The notes beneath the pieces are model-generated. The model was not told the DNA's origin and ran no database searches. It saw only the letters and a list, made by a program, of their open reading frames with translations. Both the position numbers and the translations under genes were made by a program. DNA of 64,000 nucleotides from Paraphoma chrysanthemicola (Eukaryota; Ascomycota; Dothideomycetes; Pleosporales; Phaeosphaeriaceae). This document shows, in pieces, positions 35,504 to 46,379 of this stretch (the first letter of the stretch is position 1; the number at the start of each line of letters is the position of its first letter). The stretch is taken from contig JAGMWG010000004.1 of NCBI GenBank assembly GCA_020744225.1, forward strand, positions 372,001 through 436,000. Direction: 5' to 3'.

Positions 35504-36098
35504 TAAGGGATCCCTGCCATTCTACAATGCGGGTGCATGGGCTGGTGCATGGGCGGGTGTGTTGGGTGCATACTCCATCCGCGATTATTATTACGCAGGC
35601 GTTGGTGGTGACTAGAGCATACATGGGTTTAATGATTGCACGAAATAGATGTATCATACGTAGCCACATACTTCACGAAAGTAACAGTACTGAAAGGGAG
35701 AAATGCAACGTGTTGCGGCTTTGTAATGATGGTGATCACGTGCCCTTACTTTAGCGCGGCTTGCTAGCGATTGCCAGAGTCAAAGATCGCCCAAGCTGCC
35801 TGGACCAACGCCGGAACACCTACCAGCGACCCGACGACCACCAGTTGAGGGTGCCCGCAAACGTCGTACAAGACCTGCGCTCTGCAAGACCCGCCTCCGT
35901 AGCTTACGCCAGAGGCGCAACAGTCCCCTTGGGCGTGCACACCCGTTCATCCGCCGCCTCAAGCGCTGGCGCTGCTAGCCTGGCCTTGCCGTCCATATCC
36001 ACCGCCTGCACGCGAGCGACAGTCGCAAGCCGTTGCGTCGTGTCTATCATCATTGCAGCCGTGTAGTAGATAGCTGCAGAAGCTGAGAAAGAGCCGCG
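35504..36098. other. Intergenic, no gene seen
   Basis: Upstream of TOA1. Overlapping open frames on both strands near 35761-36179 come from GC-rich composition; no splice or domain support was found. Confidence 0.4.
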
Positions 36099-37770
36099 AT
36101 GTCGAACCAGATCGTGGTTAGTATCCCCGGGCGCGCTGCAGGCGGCGTCAGGTGAGAGCACACGCGCTGACCGCGGCATCTAGGGCGTCGTCTACGAGCA
36201 GATCATCGCAAAGGTGGTGCAGGCCTCGCAGAATGACTTTGAAGAGTTCGGCGTAGACCAGTCGACGCTGGACGAGATGAAGCAGGTATGTGATATGTGA
36301 CAGCCTGGCCATCGCCCGGCTATTGCACCTCCCCTTCCGTCATCGCAGCACCGCGCAGTCACGCCAGGCACTGCAGCAGTCATTCATGTCTTTTCTTCTC
36401 CTGTCAAATGCTCTTGTGCATCATCTGCGCTGCCGTTACGACGGGGCGACGCTGCCTGGCTCGGGTGGTGGACGGGGCGGGCGAAGGCGGGGCTGAGTTG
36501 CCGGCTGGTTTCGCAGGTCGGGGGCGCCTCTGCATTTGGGTCACTTCTTATAGCCCCTGCTGGGCTGCGCAACCCCGCCAAGCCAAGCCCATTGCTACCC
36601 AACACGGCATAGCCCCGTCATGTGACGGCTGCTTCTGCCTCGACGAGTCTCCATGTCCGATGTACGAATAACAAAGATTGACACTTCTCTAGGGCTGGCA
36701 AGAGAAGCTGTCTGCTCTCAAGGTCGCACAGTTCCCGTGGGATCCGCAGCCCGAGCCGGTGCGCCAACCGCCAACCGTGCCGTCGAATGTCAAGTCGGAC
36801 AACGACCTCACGCCTGTGTCAGCACCTCAGGACACGCTCAACTTTCCTAATGTGCCGATCAAGTCTGAGGGCGTCTATCAGCCGCCTATTTCGAACTACC
36901 CGCAGGCGCAAACCGCCAATGGAGCCCCTTATAGTTATGAAGCGACCACGAATATGGCAGCACAGCGGGCCGCTGCTCTAGTGCAGCAACGTGTTCAGCA
37001 GAACAACAACTTTGCTAACATGCCACCTCAAGGTCATCATCCTCAGATGCCGATGCAAGGCCAGCCTCAAATGCCCTCGCAAGGCCAACAACAGCGCATG
37101 ATGCAAGCTCAGCAGCAGCAGCAGCAGCAGCAACAACAACAACAGCAGCGTCTACCTCAGCAAGTGCCACAGCAACGCCCTCCACCACAGGGTCACCTTC
37201 AGTATTCGCAAAATGACGGAAGCGGTGATGCAATGGCCGACTGGCAAGCGTTCAAAGCAGCGCGACAGGCAGCTCTCGAAGACGAAGCTGGCCGTCTTGC
37301 AGCCGATGACTTTATGCGCGCCCGTGTCGATGCCATGGCCATGCGTCAGGACAGCGGCCTCATGGTCCCCCTCGACTCGATGCCGAAAGGCAAGAAGAGG
37401 AGAGCTGCCGTTCGTGTGCTCCAGGCTGAAGACGCCGAGGCATCAATGGCGCCACCAGTTCCAGCTCGCTTTGATGGTGATGACGACGAAGTCAAGGAGG
37501 ATCCCGATGATGCGATCAATTCTGACCTTGATGATCCCGAGGACGATCTGAATGATGGCGACAACAGTGACGACGAGATGGTTGACTACATGCTGTGCAC
37601 CTATGACAAGGTCCAGCGGGTCAAGAACAAGTGGAAGTGCACTCTCAAGGACGGTATCTTGACTACCAACAAGAAGGAGTAAGTCACCCTTCCTCGGCGA
37701 ATCGCGAGCACTCTGCTAACGAATCGATAGATACCTCTTCCACAAAGCCAATGGAGAGTTTGAGTGGTAG
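36099..37770 (+). CDS. toa1: TFIIA large subunit (alpha/beta)
   Basis: General transcription factor subunit that stabilises TBP on promoters. Exons are 36099-36116, 36184-36285, 36693-37678 and 37731-37770, 381 residues. The N-terminal four-helix part is VYEQIIAKVVQASQNDFEE followed by GVDQSTLDEMKQGWQEKL; the C-terminal beta-barrel part ends with YMLCTYDKVQRVKNKWKC, LKDGILTTNKKEYLFHKA and GEFEW at the stop, the family's exact end. The middle is a disordered linker with 13 consecutive Gln (37110-37148) and an acidic stretch before the barrel. The third intron piece (36286-36692) is 407 nt, far longer than others here. The 18-nt first exon encodes MSNQIV. Confidence 0.95.
37110..37148 (+). repeat. 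CAG/CAA repeat coding 13 Gln in TOA1
   Basis: Seven or so CAG followed by CAA codons and two more CAG, all in frame, within the TFIIA linker. Mixed codons suggest limited slippage. Confidence 0.9.
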
Positions 37771-38520
37771 AAACGCATAATGTAACGAGGTTGCACGAAG
37801 CCTTTAGTCCCGAGAAGCAGCTCTCGTCACCCAGGCACGTGTTTGTCTTACCGTCGACGCAACCATGACCAACCATGACCTTGACTACTGCTTACCACGA
37901 TTACTGGGGTACACATGATATCTCGAACGAAACGAATAAAACAAAACCAGAAAAAATAGGAAGACTTCAATAGCGAGTACTTGTTTTGGATATCAGGCCC
38001 TCGCTCTTAAGGAACACATTTCAAAATCTCTGACAGCGAGGGGAAAAAAAGCGACAGCCAAGCATTGCAAAGAGCTATAAGCCAAGCATGCTCGAAATGT
38101 TCATCTCATCGGCCTTGCACCGGCGTCACGGAAAGCACTCGTCATATAGTCTATACCCAGAGAGACACCAAAGGGCATGTGCAGGGATCTGGCATTGTCA
38201 CGTCCTGTTTCTTTAGTTTCCTTTATTTCCTTTCAACACTCTCAAGTGCAACCCAAAATGGACACGGCGGAGCCTCATGGAACGGCAGCTGAATAAAGTA
38301 ATGGTAGGGCAAGACATGCCCCATTGATAGTATGTGCAGAAAGAGCAGGCAATAGACTGCAGCATGTCATCTTGGTCTTATTGCAGATAGCTCGCAGTCA
38401 TGTCTCTTTGGTAACTAGATAATGTATATCAGTGCCACAAAAAAAGCGGTGTATAATGGAAAATTGAAAGTGCATGGCAGTAACTTTGATGGTGAGATTC
38501 CTCTTAGATTATCACTTACA
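37771..38520. other. Intergenic between convergent TOA1 and RAD1
   Basis: A 750-nt region that must hold both 3' ends. It contains A-rich runs (for example around 37930-37960 and 38044). No gene was recognised. Confidence 0.45.
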
Positions 38521-39724
38521 TCACATCATATCCCCCTCACTACCACTCCCCTCCCCATTGGCCATCATCGTCTCATCGCCATCCCCATCTCCACATTCGC
38601 CCTCATCCTCGTCATCCTCCACGAGCGGGACATATCGAAAGTCAACGAAACTAATCTTTCCTTCGCCACCACCGCCAGCAGCACTCGCCTCGACTTCTAC
38701 CATGAATTGCAAACTCAACACGCCCTGGCTATCCACGCGTACACTGACTTTTGTGCTCACGCTCATGGCCCGTGCGGCTTTTTGGATCAAATTGAACTTA
38801 TAGCTCGACTTGAGCACCTCGCTTGGATCCGAGAGCTGGAATGTTTCGAGCAAGGATGTCGGGGGTTCGTTTGTATCAGGGCCGGCGTTTAGATTCGGAT
38901 TTGTTGGCGCCGGGGTACGGAATGGCGAAGGTTGGGGCTGGTTATTGAATTCGACTCTGGCTGAGCCCAGGGTACCTGACGACGCAAGCGCGAAGAAGGG
39001 TTTGCCTTTGACGATCTTGGCGTACATGGTTAGTTTCTCGGGCGAGGTAGACGAGAGCTCTGAGATGGCGTCATGCAGCCACGACCCGCGCATGATTGTT
39101 TTGAATGCAAGGCTCTGCCGATCAAAGGGGATTTCATCGGCGTAGTCGGGCTCGTAGGTGGTCAGATCGCAAGTGGTGCGGATGGAGGCTTCGGTGAGAA
39201 TGATGGAAAGCGGGGCGCCGGGGGCGTCGTAGGAGATGCGACATAGATTGTTCATGCCGAGGACATTATTGGAGAAGGCGGTACTGGTGGGGTAGGGGTT
39301 GTCGCGCGCCCATGGCGGTTTTGTGGTGTTGGGATCGGTGAGGCCGAAGATCTGGAGGGTCTCGAGGAGTGCAGGAAGGGAGATTTGAAAGTTGGGGGAG
39401 GTCGGTGGGTCGGGCTCGTCGTCTTCGCTGTCGGAGATTTCGCGGTCATGCTCAGGGGCCGGGGCGTGGTAGGTGTAGGTTGTAAAGAGCGACTTGTCGA
39501 GGAAGGCAGAGGCTGCGAGCGCGTCAGCATGACGTCTCAAGAGATTACACGGTAGAGGACAACATACCCTCCATGACGCTCGCCTCGTCCACTGCCAGCT
39601 TCAGGCCTTCCTCACTAATCGTAACGTGTGCCTTGTTGGAGAATGCGATGCAGCGGAGGAGCATGAAGAGCTGGCGCGCCGAGCTGGACACTGCCGTGAG
39701 GACCGGAGCGTCTTCTTCGTCCAT
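38521..39724 (-). CDS. rad1: RAD1 subunit of the 9-1-1 checkpoint clamp
   Basis: A PCNA-like clamp subunit loaded at damaged DNA to activate the checkpoint kinases. Minus-strand exons are 39724-39568 and 39512-38521, 382 residues, with a 55-nt intron. The N-terminus (SSSARQLFMLLRCIAFSNKA, then HVTISEEGLKLAVDEASVME) joins ASAFLDKSLFTTYTY across the splice, the family's classic start. Later blocks LPALLETLQIFG, DEIPFDRQSLAFKTIMRGSW and LSLQFMVEVE match sliding-clamp strands, and FVDFRYVPL is the usual end. The tail is acidic and Gly-rich. The protein is nuclear. It lies 160 nt downstream of OST5 on the same strand. Confidence 0.9.
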
Positions 39725-39883
39725 GGCTACTATGATTGACCGTATGTGATGTTCGCGAAAGTATGCGCAGAAGGTGTGGTGTGAGGTGTGGATAAGATTG
39801 GAGTAGATTTGGTCTTGAATTTTTTATTGCATTCCCATAACTATGCACACAGAATGCCCCGAACGCCGGACGAGACAAAGGAA

Positions 39884-40271
39884 CTAGACGTATACGCCGA
39901 CTGCGCAGATCATGTACACTGCGCCGAAGCTGCACCTGTTAGCTTGACTTGCGTCTCGATGGACTGCGACGGCGTACCCGAATGCTATTGATGCTGGAAC
40001 ACCGAGAACTGGGAGGTTGATGAACGAGCGGTCTGTTTGGTGGTGAGCGAGAATTGAGGCGAGTGTAGGAAGGCGCGTACTTAGGCCAAAGACAGCACCC
40101 AGGATGAGAGCTGCGCGTTGTTAGCAACACTCGACGATAGCTCTAGAGCCACTTCAACGTACACAAGAACAGCAGCACGAAGCCGACAGTGAACTGGGTA
40201 TTCTTTCCGACAGCAGGATAGTACGGCGACCCCGAAGCGGCCTGCCAGACGTCTAGTAGTGGGCTCGACAT
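39884..40271 (-). CDS. ost5: Oligosaccharyltransferase subunit OST5 (TMEM258 family)
   Basis: A small two-helix subunit of the ER complex that transfers glycans to Asn. Minus-strand exons are 40271-40163, 40110-40081, 40032-39978 and 39929-39884; introns are 52, 48, 48 nt. The product is 79 residues, the same length as human TMEM258 and close to yeast Ost5. Helix one is FTVGFVLLFLSLILGAVFGL; after NRSFINLP, helix two runs IAFGFGAVYMICAVGVYV to the stop, the family's conserved end. None of the four exons is long enough to stand out alone, so ORF calling misses the gene. It is head to head with GCN5, with about 300 nt between starts. Confidence 0.88.
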
Positions 40272-40572
40272 GAGTATACGGCGGTCAATTGGGCGATGTT
40301 GATGGTACCCTTCTTCCTCGAAGCTGCTTTGGTGGCCTCTGGAGCGTGGCTTGGCGGTGATGGTCGGTGATTGGGCCGTGTAAGCTCCGCGCGGAGGCGC
40401 CACTTCCCCGACATGCAACACGTCCGTGAGCGTGAAGGTGAGAGCAGGCGCGACTCCACACTGAGCAAGAGAAGGCCGCAAACATGGCGGGCGCAACTGA
40501 CGACGGTAAGTCTGCGCATTTTCTTGACTTCTGCACGCTCCAGCATGCCATGCACGTGTGTCTGCGCGCAAC
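40272..40572. promoter_or_regulatory. Bidirectional promoter region OST5 / GCN5
   Basis: A 301-nt region between two divergent housekeeping genes. It contains a second ATG (40484) followed by a good donor at 40506, which may be a GCN5 leader exon. No TATA box was noted. Confidence 0.5.
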
Positions 40573-42057
40573 ATGTCGCAGTCGCACAAGAACCTCGACC
40601 ACCTGCGCGCGACGCTGGGCTACACCACCTCCTCCCCCACCCCTCCACAGCCCGGCCCCTCCAGCCCAGCCCCGCGCCTGCGACTGCGCTTCACTAGCCC
40701 TGTGCTGTCTTCACCGGAAGTGCCGCTTCGCATGCTCAAAGCTAACCACGAGCCCTCGACAGTCAAGCGCAAAGCGAACGACCCTCTAACCACGGGCTCC
40801 CCCAAACGACCGAAGCAAGAGAGCCCCGCCACCCCCGACGATGCGCCGCCAGAGCCCAAGAAGCGCATCGTACCCTTCCCCGAGAAGCCTGCTGTCGTCG
40901 AAGAGCGGAACGGCGAGATCGAGTTCCGCGTGGTCAACAACGACGGCCGGAGAGAGAGCACCATCATCTTGACGGGCTTGAAGTGCATATTCCAGAAACA
41001 GCTGCCCAAGATGCCCAAGGACTACATAGCACGTCTCGTCTACGACCGGACCCACTTGAGCATAGCAATCGTCAAGCATCCGCTCGAGGTCGTGGGGTGA
41101 GTCTTATACATCACTAACCCTGTTACGAGATGCTAATGTGAATAGGGGCATCACATACCGCCCCTTCGACAAGGGCCAGTTCGCTGAGATCGTCTTCTGC
41201 GCCATCTCGTCGGACCAGCAGGTCAAGGGCTATGGCGCCCATCTCATGTCTCACCTCAAGGACTACGTCAAGGCCACCTCGCAAGTCATGCACTTCCTCA
41301 CCTACGCCGACAACTACGCCATCGGGTACTTCAAGAAGCAGGGCTTTACCAAGGAGATCACACTGGAGAAGTCGCGCTGGATGGGCTACATCAAGGATTA
41401 CGAGGGCGGCACAATCATGCAGTGCAGCATGGTTCCCAAGATTCGCTACCTTGAGTCTGGCCGCATGCTCCTCAAGCAGAAGGAATGCGCAAACGCAAAG
41501 ATCAGGGCCGTCAGCAAGTCTTACCAGGTGCACACACCACCTGCGCAGTGGATCAAGGGAGAGGTCAAGGCCATCGATCCGCTCACCATTCCCGCCATCA
41601 AGAACTCTGGCTGGTCCCCAGTCATGGACGAACTTGCCCGCGCGCCCCGGCATGGGCCCAACTACAACGCCCTCCTGCATCTTCTCAACGACATGCAGAA
41701 CAACAGCAATGCGTGGCCCTTCCAGCAGCCCGTCAACAAGGACGAAGTGCTCGACTACTACGACGTCATCAAGGAGCCCATGGACCTGGCAACTATGGAG
41801 AGAAACACGAGAAGGATCTCTATCCGAATCCAGAGGACTTTGTGCGTGACGCGAGGCTCATCTTCGACAATTGCCGCAAATATAACAATGAGAGCACGCC
41901 ATACGCCAAGGCTGCGAACAGGCTCGAGAGGTACATGTGGCAGCGGATCAAGGAGATTCCGGAGTGGTCGGTGAGTACTTTGAAAAGCGTGGTCGACGTT
42001 GATGAAGCTTCGCTAACGACGTGATAGCATCTTGAGAGCGAGATTACGGGCAAATAA
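40573..42057 (+). CDS. gcn5: GCN5 histone acetyltransferase (frameshifted in this sequence)
   Basis: Catalytic subunit of SAGA-type complexes, acetylating histone H3. Exons are 40573-41096, 41146-41970 and 42028-42057. The GNAT domain carries IVFCAISSDQQVKGYGAHLM (acetyl-CoA motif A) and FLTYADNYAIGYFKKQGFT. The bromodomain begins at WPFQQPVNKDEVLDYYDVIK and ends MWQRIKEIPEWS-HLE. Near 41798-41802 a base is missing relative to the family: ...DLATME should continue EKHEKDLYPNPEDF, but the frame shifts. All of the bromodomain downstream is intact in the other frame. Restored it would be about 460 residues, normal for the family. The start is uncertain: ATG 40573 was chosen, ATG 40484 plus a 38-nt intron is an alternative. 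An essential-type single gene, so an assembly indel is likely. Confidence 0.9.
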
Positions 42058-42305
42058 ACCAATCAAGGTTGACCACAAAAGCACATCCATGGCACAGTGT
42101 AAGATGGGGATTCTCTGTTGATATGATTAGCGGCATTGGGATGGTGTATGGCGTTTGGTGTCTCGGACAGGAGGGGCTTGTATACCCGCGTCTAGTTTCG
42201 ATTTTAATCATGTTTAAGTCAAGACGACACAACAAAGACGAGACGATACGGCGCATTGATCCATCAAAATTATAACTATCTACTTCACACCATGACCCAC
42301 AACCT

Positions 42306-43411
42306 TCAACCTGTCTTCACCACCCTCGCCATCCCTAGTATCCCACACGCCACCACCATCAGCACACCTGTCAGTACCATCATATACACATACGCCCCAG
42401 TCCCCTCCCCCTTCGTTCTCTCTCCCACCTGAATCAACTCTCCACCAACCGGCGCGCCCAACAGAGACGCAAAAGCCACCACACTAAACGCCACCCCAAT
42501 CTAATCCCCGTCTTCTGCGCATCGTCATTCAAACTAGCTATCCCAGCCTGCAACAGCGAACTCACGCCCCCAGCACACAACCCGTACGCCGTCGCCCAGG
42601 GATACATACCCGTAACACTGCTCACCGCAGGCCATGCAAGCAGCGTTGCGCTACTCAGCGCGAGTGTCAGGATGTAAGTGTTCAAGGTGCCAATATAGCG
42701 GTCGGCGAGCAACGCGGGGATAATTCGTCCGGGGATCCCCGCAGCGTTGAGAATGATGAGGAGTACAAAGGATTGCGGCTTGGTTACGTGCAGCGCGAAA
42801 GAGGTGTATTCGCGTGCGTAGAAGAATGGGATCCATAGAGCAGTGAAGGTGGAGAACGTAGCGAGGACGTATAGCGTGTAAGCGCGGCGACGAAACACCT
42901 GGAGGATATGATGTCGTTGACTTATCGTATCGCCGTCGTCGCCATCTCCAGTACAGAAGTATTAATCACCTCGTCGTCCGGACTAGAACTCGTTGTCGTA
43001 GTCGTGACACTCTTATCCCTCCCACCCCCATAACCACCCCTCGCAAGACACTGTATAACAATCGAATTCACACACACAACATCACACATAATCCACAACG
43101 TTGGCCCCATCCCCAGATTCCCAATCGTATACCGCGCAATCCCAGCAAACACCAACCCCCCCGGTACTCGCTCCACAACCCCCTATCCCCGACGCAAGCA
43201 TCCGCCACTTTTTCCCACGCCACTCCATCGCCATCATCGTGACGGCAGGACAAAACATCAGCCCATGCCCCACGCCCTGGAACACGCCGTGAAACACAAA
43301 ACTCATCGCAAACGTCCGACTACACCCCGCAACCGCAAGGCCGATTATTTGGAGTAAGCTGCCGAGCAAGAGCGATGTGTGGAGACCCGAAGTTAGTGTA
43401 CCCATAAACAT
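42306..43411 (-). pseudogene. MFS transporter, monocarboxylate-transporter type, 5'-truncated and frameshifted
   Basis: A plasma-membrane transporter remnant of the MCT-like major facilitator group. Minus-strand frames run 43411-43160, then shift at a run of seven G (plus-strand C run at 43157-43163), where six would keep GASTGG-LVFAGIARYTIGNLG in frame. A probable 56-nt intron then joins to VFRRRAYTLYVLATFS at about 42900. A second shift at a run of four G near 42495 separates QKTGIRLG from AFSVVAFASLLGAP. GRIIPALLADRYIGTLN and YGLCAGGVSSLLQ are typical. The first two or three helices are missing: nothing like them is found upstream of 43411. Truncation plus two frameshifts support a pseudogene. 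Confidence 0.7.
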
Positions 43412-43716
43412 TGGATGCTTAACCGACTTAACGGGCTCGACAAGCGGAACAACGGATGACAGTCAAAGTACAAGTGAAGCAGAGCCTCGAAAGACTCCAC
43501 AGCTGTTGGATCCTGTCTAGTGCTTTCCAGACCTTTATTACTGGAGAGGCTAAAACGTCTGAAGGTTGCCAGGCGTGTATAACATGTCGGGGCAAAATCT
43601 GCCAGTGAAAAAATTGCGGTGCTAAGAGTCTGGTGATAGGATCGAGCAGGACCAGCTCTAGTCTCGACATTTGGGCTGAAGTAATGATGACCTCCTCGGC
43701 GTCCCGAGCGTTTTCT
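43412..43716. other. Intergenic between regulator and transporter remnant
   Basis: A 305-nt gap where the missing N-terminus of the transporter would be expected. No hydrophobic coding segment was seen on the minus strand. Confidence 0.45.
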
Positions 43717-44935
43717 TTAGCGCCTGTGCCCATCTGCCATGCCCCTACCCAGCAGATACCTCGACCTCAGCTGCGCCCAGGCAGTCGCCTGTCCAGGCGA
43801 ACTCTGCACGCTCTCCTCAGCTACTGTGGCTTCGTATGCGAGATACCAAGAGTCAAATCCGGCGAGATGGTAAGTGTGTTCGGTTTCTAGAAGCGCTCTA
43901 GACGCCTTTGCCGTCTTTGAGACTGTCCGGTGTTGCTCTACCGTCAATATGCTTTCATCTATGAGCATATCTAGGTGGCGTTCTGCATCTGTGGGAGACG
44001 TGAAGCGCCATGCTGGGGCCACTTTGGCTGTACTCGCGTCCATCTCGGCTGGATTCTTACGTTTCCCGAAAACTATCAACTGGTCCCTCATTCGTGAGAA
44101 GAATGAATCTAGCTTGTCATCAATCCTACCAGAATTCGATGTCTGGGCGAGTTGCTCGGTGATAGGTAGACCCAGGGAAAGGTGCAGGCATGCAGCTTCG
44201 TATTGCCCACGTACGCGCTCGAGCAGCACGAAGAGGCCGCACATGATCAGGATCAGTGACAAGTTGGAGCTACTAGTCGTTGAGTCCGATTCGAGGAGTT
44301 TCTGCATGCTTTTCATCGCTCTACCGTGTTGTTTCAGAAGAAAGATTTCCTGGGCGTCAGGTAATTCGCCATCGCGAGCTCGATTGGCAGGGTCCAAGAC
44401 CTTGCGCCTGTGTGCGGCCGAGATGGCTAGGAGTGCTTGCAGAGTCATAGGCGAGTGAACCGTGGCCTGCAAAATCAAGGGTGACCAGCAGTGAGCGGTG
44501 AAGATTCGGGGCGTGTGAACGGATGTCCCGTGTATGAACCACTCCAGGTATTCCTGTTCTTCAATAGTGATTTTTGGTCCTTGCCGGAGTGAAGCTTGCG
44601 TGCTCGGCACCGATGGCATAGGTATCTTAGCCTGGGTTGGTGCTGCGCTCGGCCGTGTTCGTTGTGCTTCCGTTGTTTGGCTTGACTTGTTGTTGTGAAT
44701 TGCTCCACCACCACCCCAGATACCGTAGCCATCGCAAATACGACCAATGGAGATGCATCTATAACATGCTGGAAAGCCTTCGTCACATCTTACTCGTCGG
44801 ACTCTGTGTTGTGTGAGCTCGAAGCCTGACAGTAAGATGTTGAACCACTTACTTGCATGTTCGACAACCTGTTTTGACCTTGCGATGCGCTTTCCTGGAA
44901 ACTCGTATCTTACTAACGGCTATGTCCGGATCCAT
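43717..44935 (-). CDS. Zn(II)2Cys6 transcription factor
   Basis: A fungal binuclear zinc-cluster regulator. Minus-strand exons are 44935-44853 and 44803-43717, 389 residues, with a 49-nt intron inside the zinc cluster. The six Cys (residues 24, 27, 34, 41, 44, 51) keep the canonical C-x2-C-x6-C-x6-C-x2-C-x6-C spacing, preceded by a basic stretch (KAHRKVKTG). Residues 110-370 have the fungal_trans_2 pattern: LQALLAISAAHRRK, LILIMCGLFVLLERVRGQY, and AGFDSWYLAYEA near the end. It is shorter than many relatives, so the C-terminus may be trimmed. The adjacent transporter remnant on the same strand suggests a former regulator-transporter pair. Confidence 0.88.
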
Positions 44936-46379
44936 TCTAACATATCACAGAGCTGGGAGAAGGAGGTGCGCGCGTGTAGGAACGATCTTTCATGACAAAC
45001 CGTCGTCGAGCTGAATGTAAGCGCTATGCCACATTCTGCCGTCCATCGACTTTGATCAAGCCGCACTGCAGGTCAGGCACATTTTGACGCTTGAGAAGCT
45101 GCATAAGTTGATCGCCCATAAGGTGTATTTGTAAGCTACATTTTCGAGCGTGCGCCTCGGTTCCAAGAAACGCAGCGTCTCTTAAGATATCCTCTAGAGT
45201 CTCTCCAGATCTGCGGTAGAACTGTTTCCAGTCATGCGTGTATGTACACTAATGTAGAGTCGGTACGGCATGATTCGCGCTGGACGACTGATCTTGGGTA
45301 CGACGACAGTGTGGTCGCAACGAGCTTGAAGAGATCAACCATCGGGCCCGTTCAGCCTAGCGCGGCCTGTGCTCTTTCCAAAAACACCCGCCTTGCCGCC
45401 TTCAGGATCACTGCCACCTTTCGACTGAGCACTTCATCTTTCTTTCACATTTGCCTTCACCTCCGCGAACTGGACATCTTCGTCGCGTGATAATGACTTA
45501 TGGGTTCAGCGAAGGAGTTCGCTGATGTGTCCGAACACGCGGCGCGCTGATCGCCCAGGTGGATAGGTGAATGTACCGATAAGGATGCGCTTCACATAAG
45601 CGGTAGTGCTTCAGGCTCCGAAGCCGATTACTCTGCGCAGAGATACTTGAGCCTTGCACAAGACCTACGCATCATTCAGTAGACGAGTCTGACGGTTCCA
45701 TAGCGTTGCTCTGCCAGCCCGTCTGGATCTTGTTGAGCTATCAAGCTTACCCTTACCGCCACCATTCACTCGAACATCAGCTTCAAAATCAGCCGTGTAT
45801 GGTTAAAAATGCATATTGAAGTCCACGCATTGTTGTCCCACAACCCTGGATTCAATTCGCGGTTACAGCCGTGTTTCAGAATGCAGCCACCCCAACGTTC
45901 GGAAGACAAGAATCTGGAACGCAGTTCTAATGAGTGCTGTTCATGCAGGCCCGTCAAACTAGATCCCACCAATCGAAGACATTGTCTTTGTTCATACCGC
46001 ATCGTCCTATGGCAATACCCACCCTACCACTTTACGGAGACGTACGTCCGTGTGGTGATGTCCACAATACCTTGCAATATTCATGGGAATCTCGCCGGTG
46101 TTGATCCGGAAAGATGAGATCAGATGCGGCTCGGCAGAAACCGCATTGTCTTATCCGAGAGGGCGGCATGTACGATCGTGTCGACTTCATGTTAGTTGAG
46201 AGCTTAGCTTTGACAGAGCATGATAAGGCAATGCCGCATACAACAACAACAATACGCATAAGCAGGGCTATTGCTCTTGCGATTGTAAAATATGCACGAA
46301 TATTCTAGTCACGCGAAATTTCTGTCCACAGCAATTTTCTGGTGAATACTTCCCAACAACGCTACCGGCTTCATCTGTC
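44936..46379. other. Gene-poor interval, nothing recognised
   Basis: A 1.4-kb region with only short open frames (for example 45242-45490, 45809-46117). No tRNA-like or repeat structure was recognised. Confidence 0.4.

Noticed and set aside
35761..36179. Overlapping frames on both strands upstream of TOA1
   Set aside because: GC-rich composition keeps several frames open; no domain or consistent start.
41097..41145. Using an intron to explain the GCN5 frameshift
   Set aside because: The real intron is here and elsewhere; at 41798 both flanks are contiguous conserved codons, leaving no room for an intron.
41123..41680. 185-codon minus-strand frame
   Set aside because: Antisense to the GCN5 acetyltransferase domain.
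42922..43176. Treating the transporter pieces as separate small membrane proteins
   Set aside because: The pieces align in order to one MCT-type transporter, and breaks fall at homopolymer G runs.
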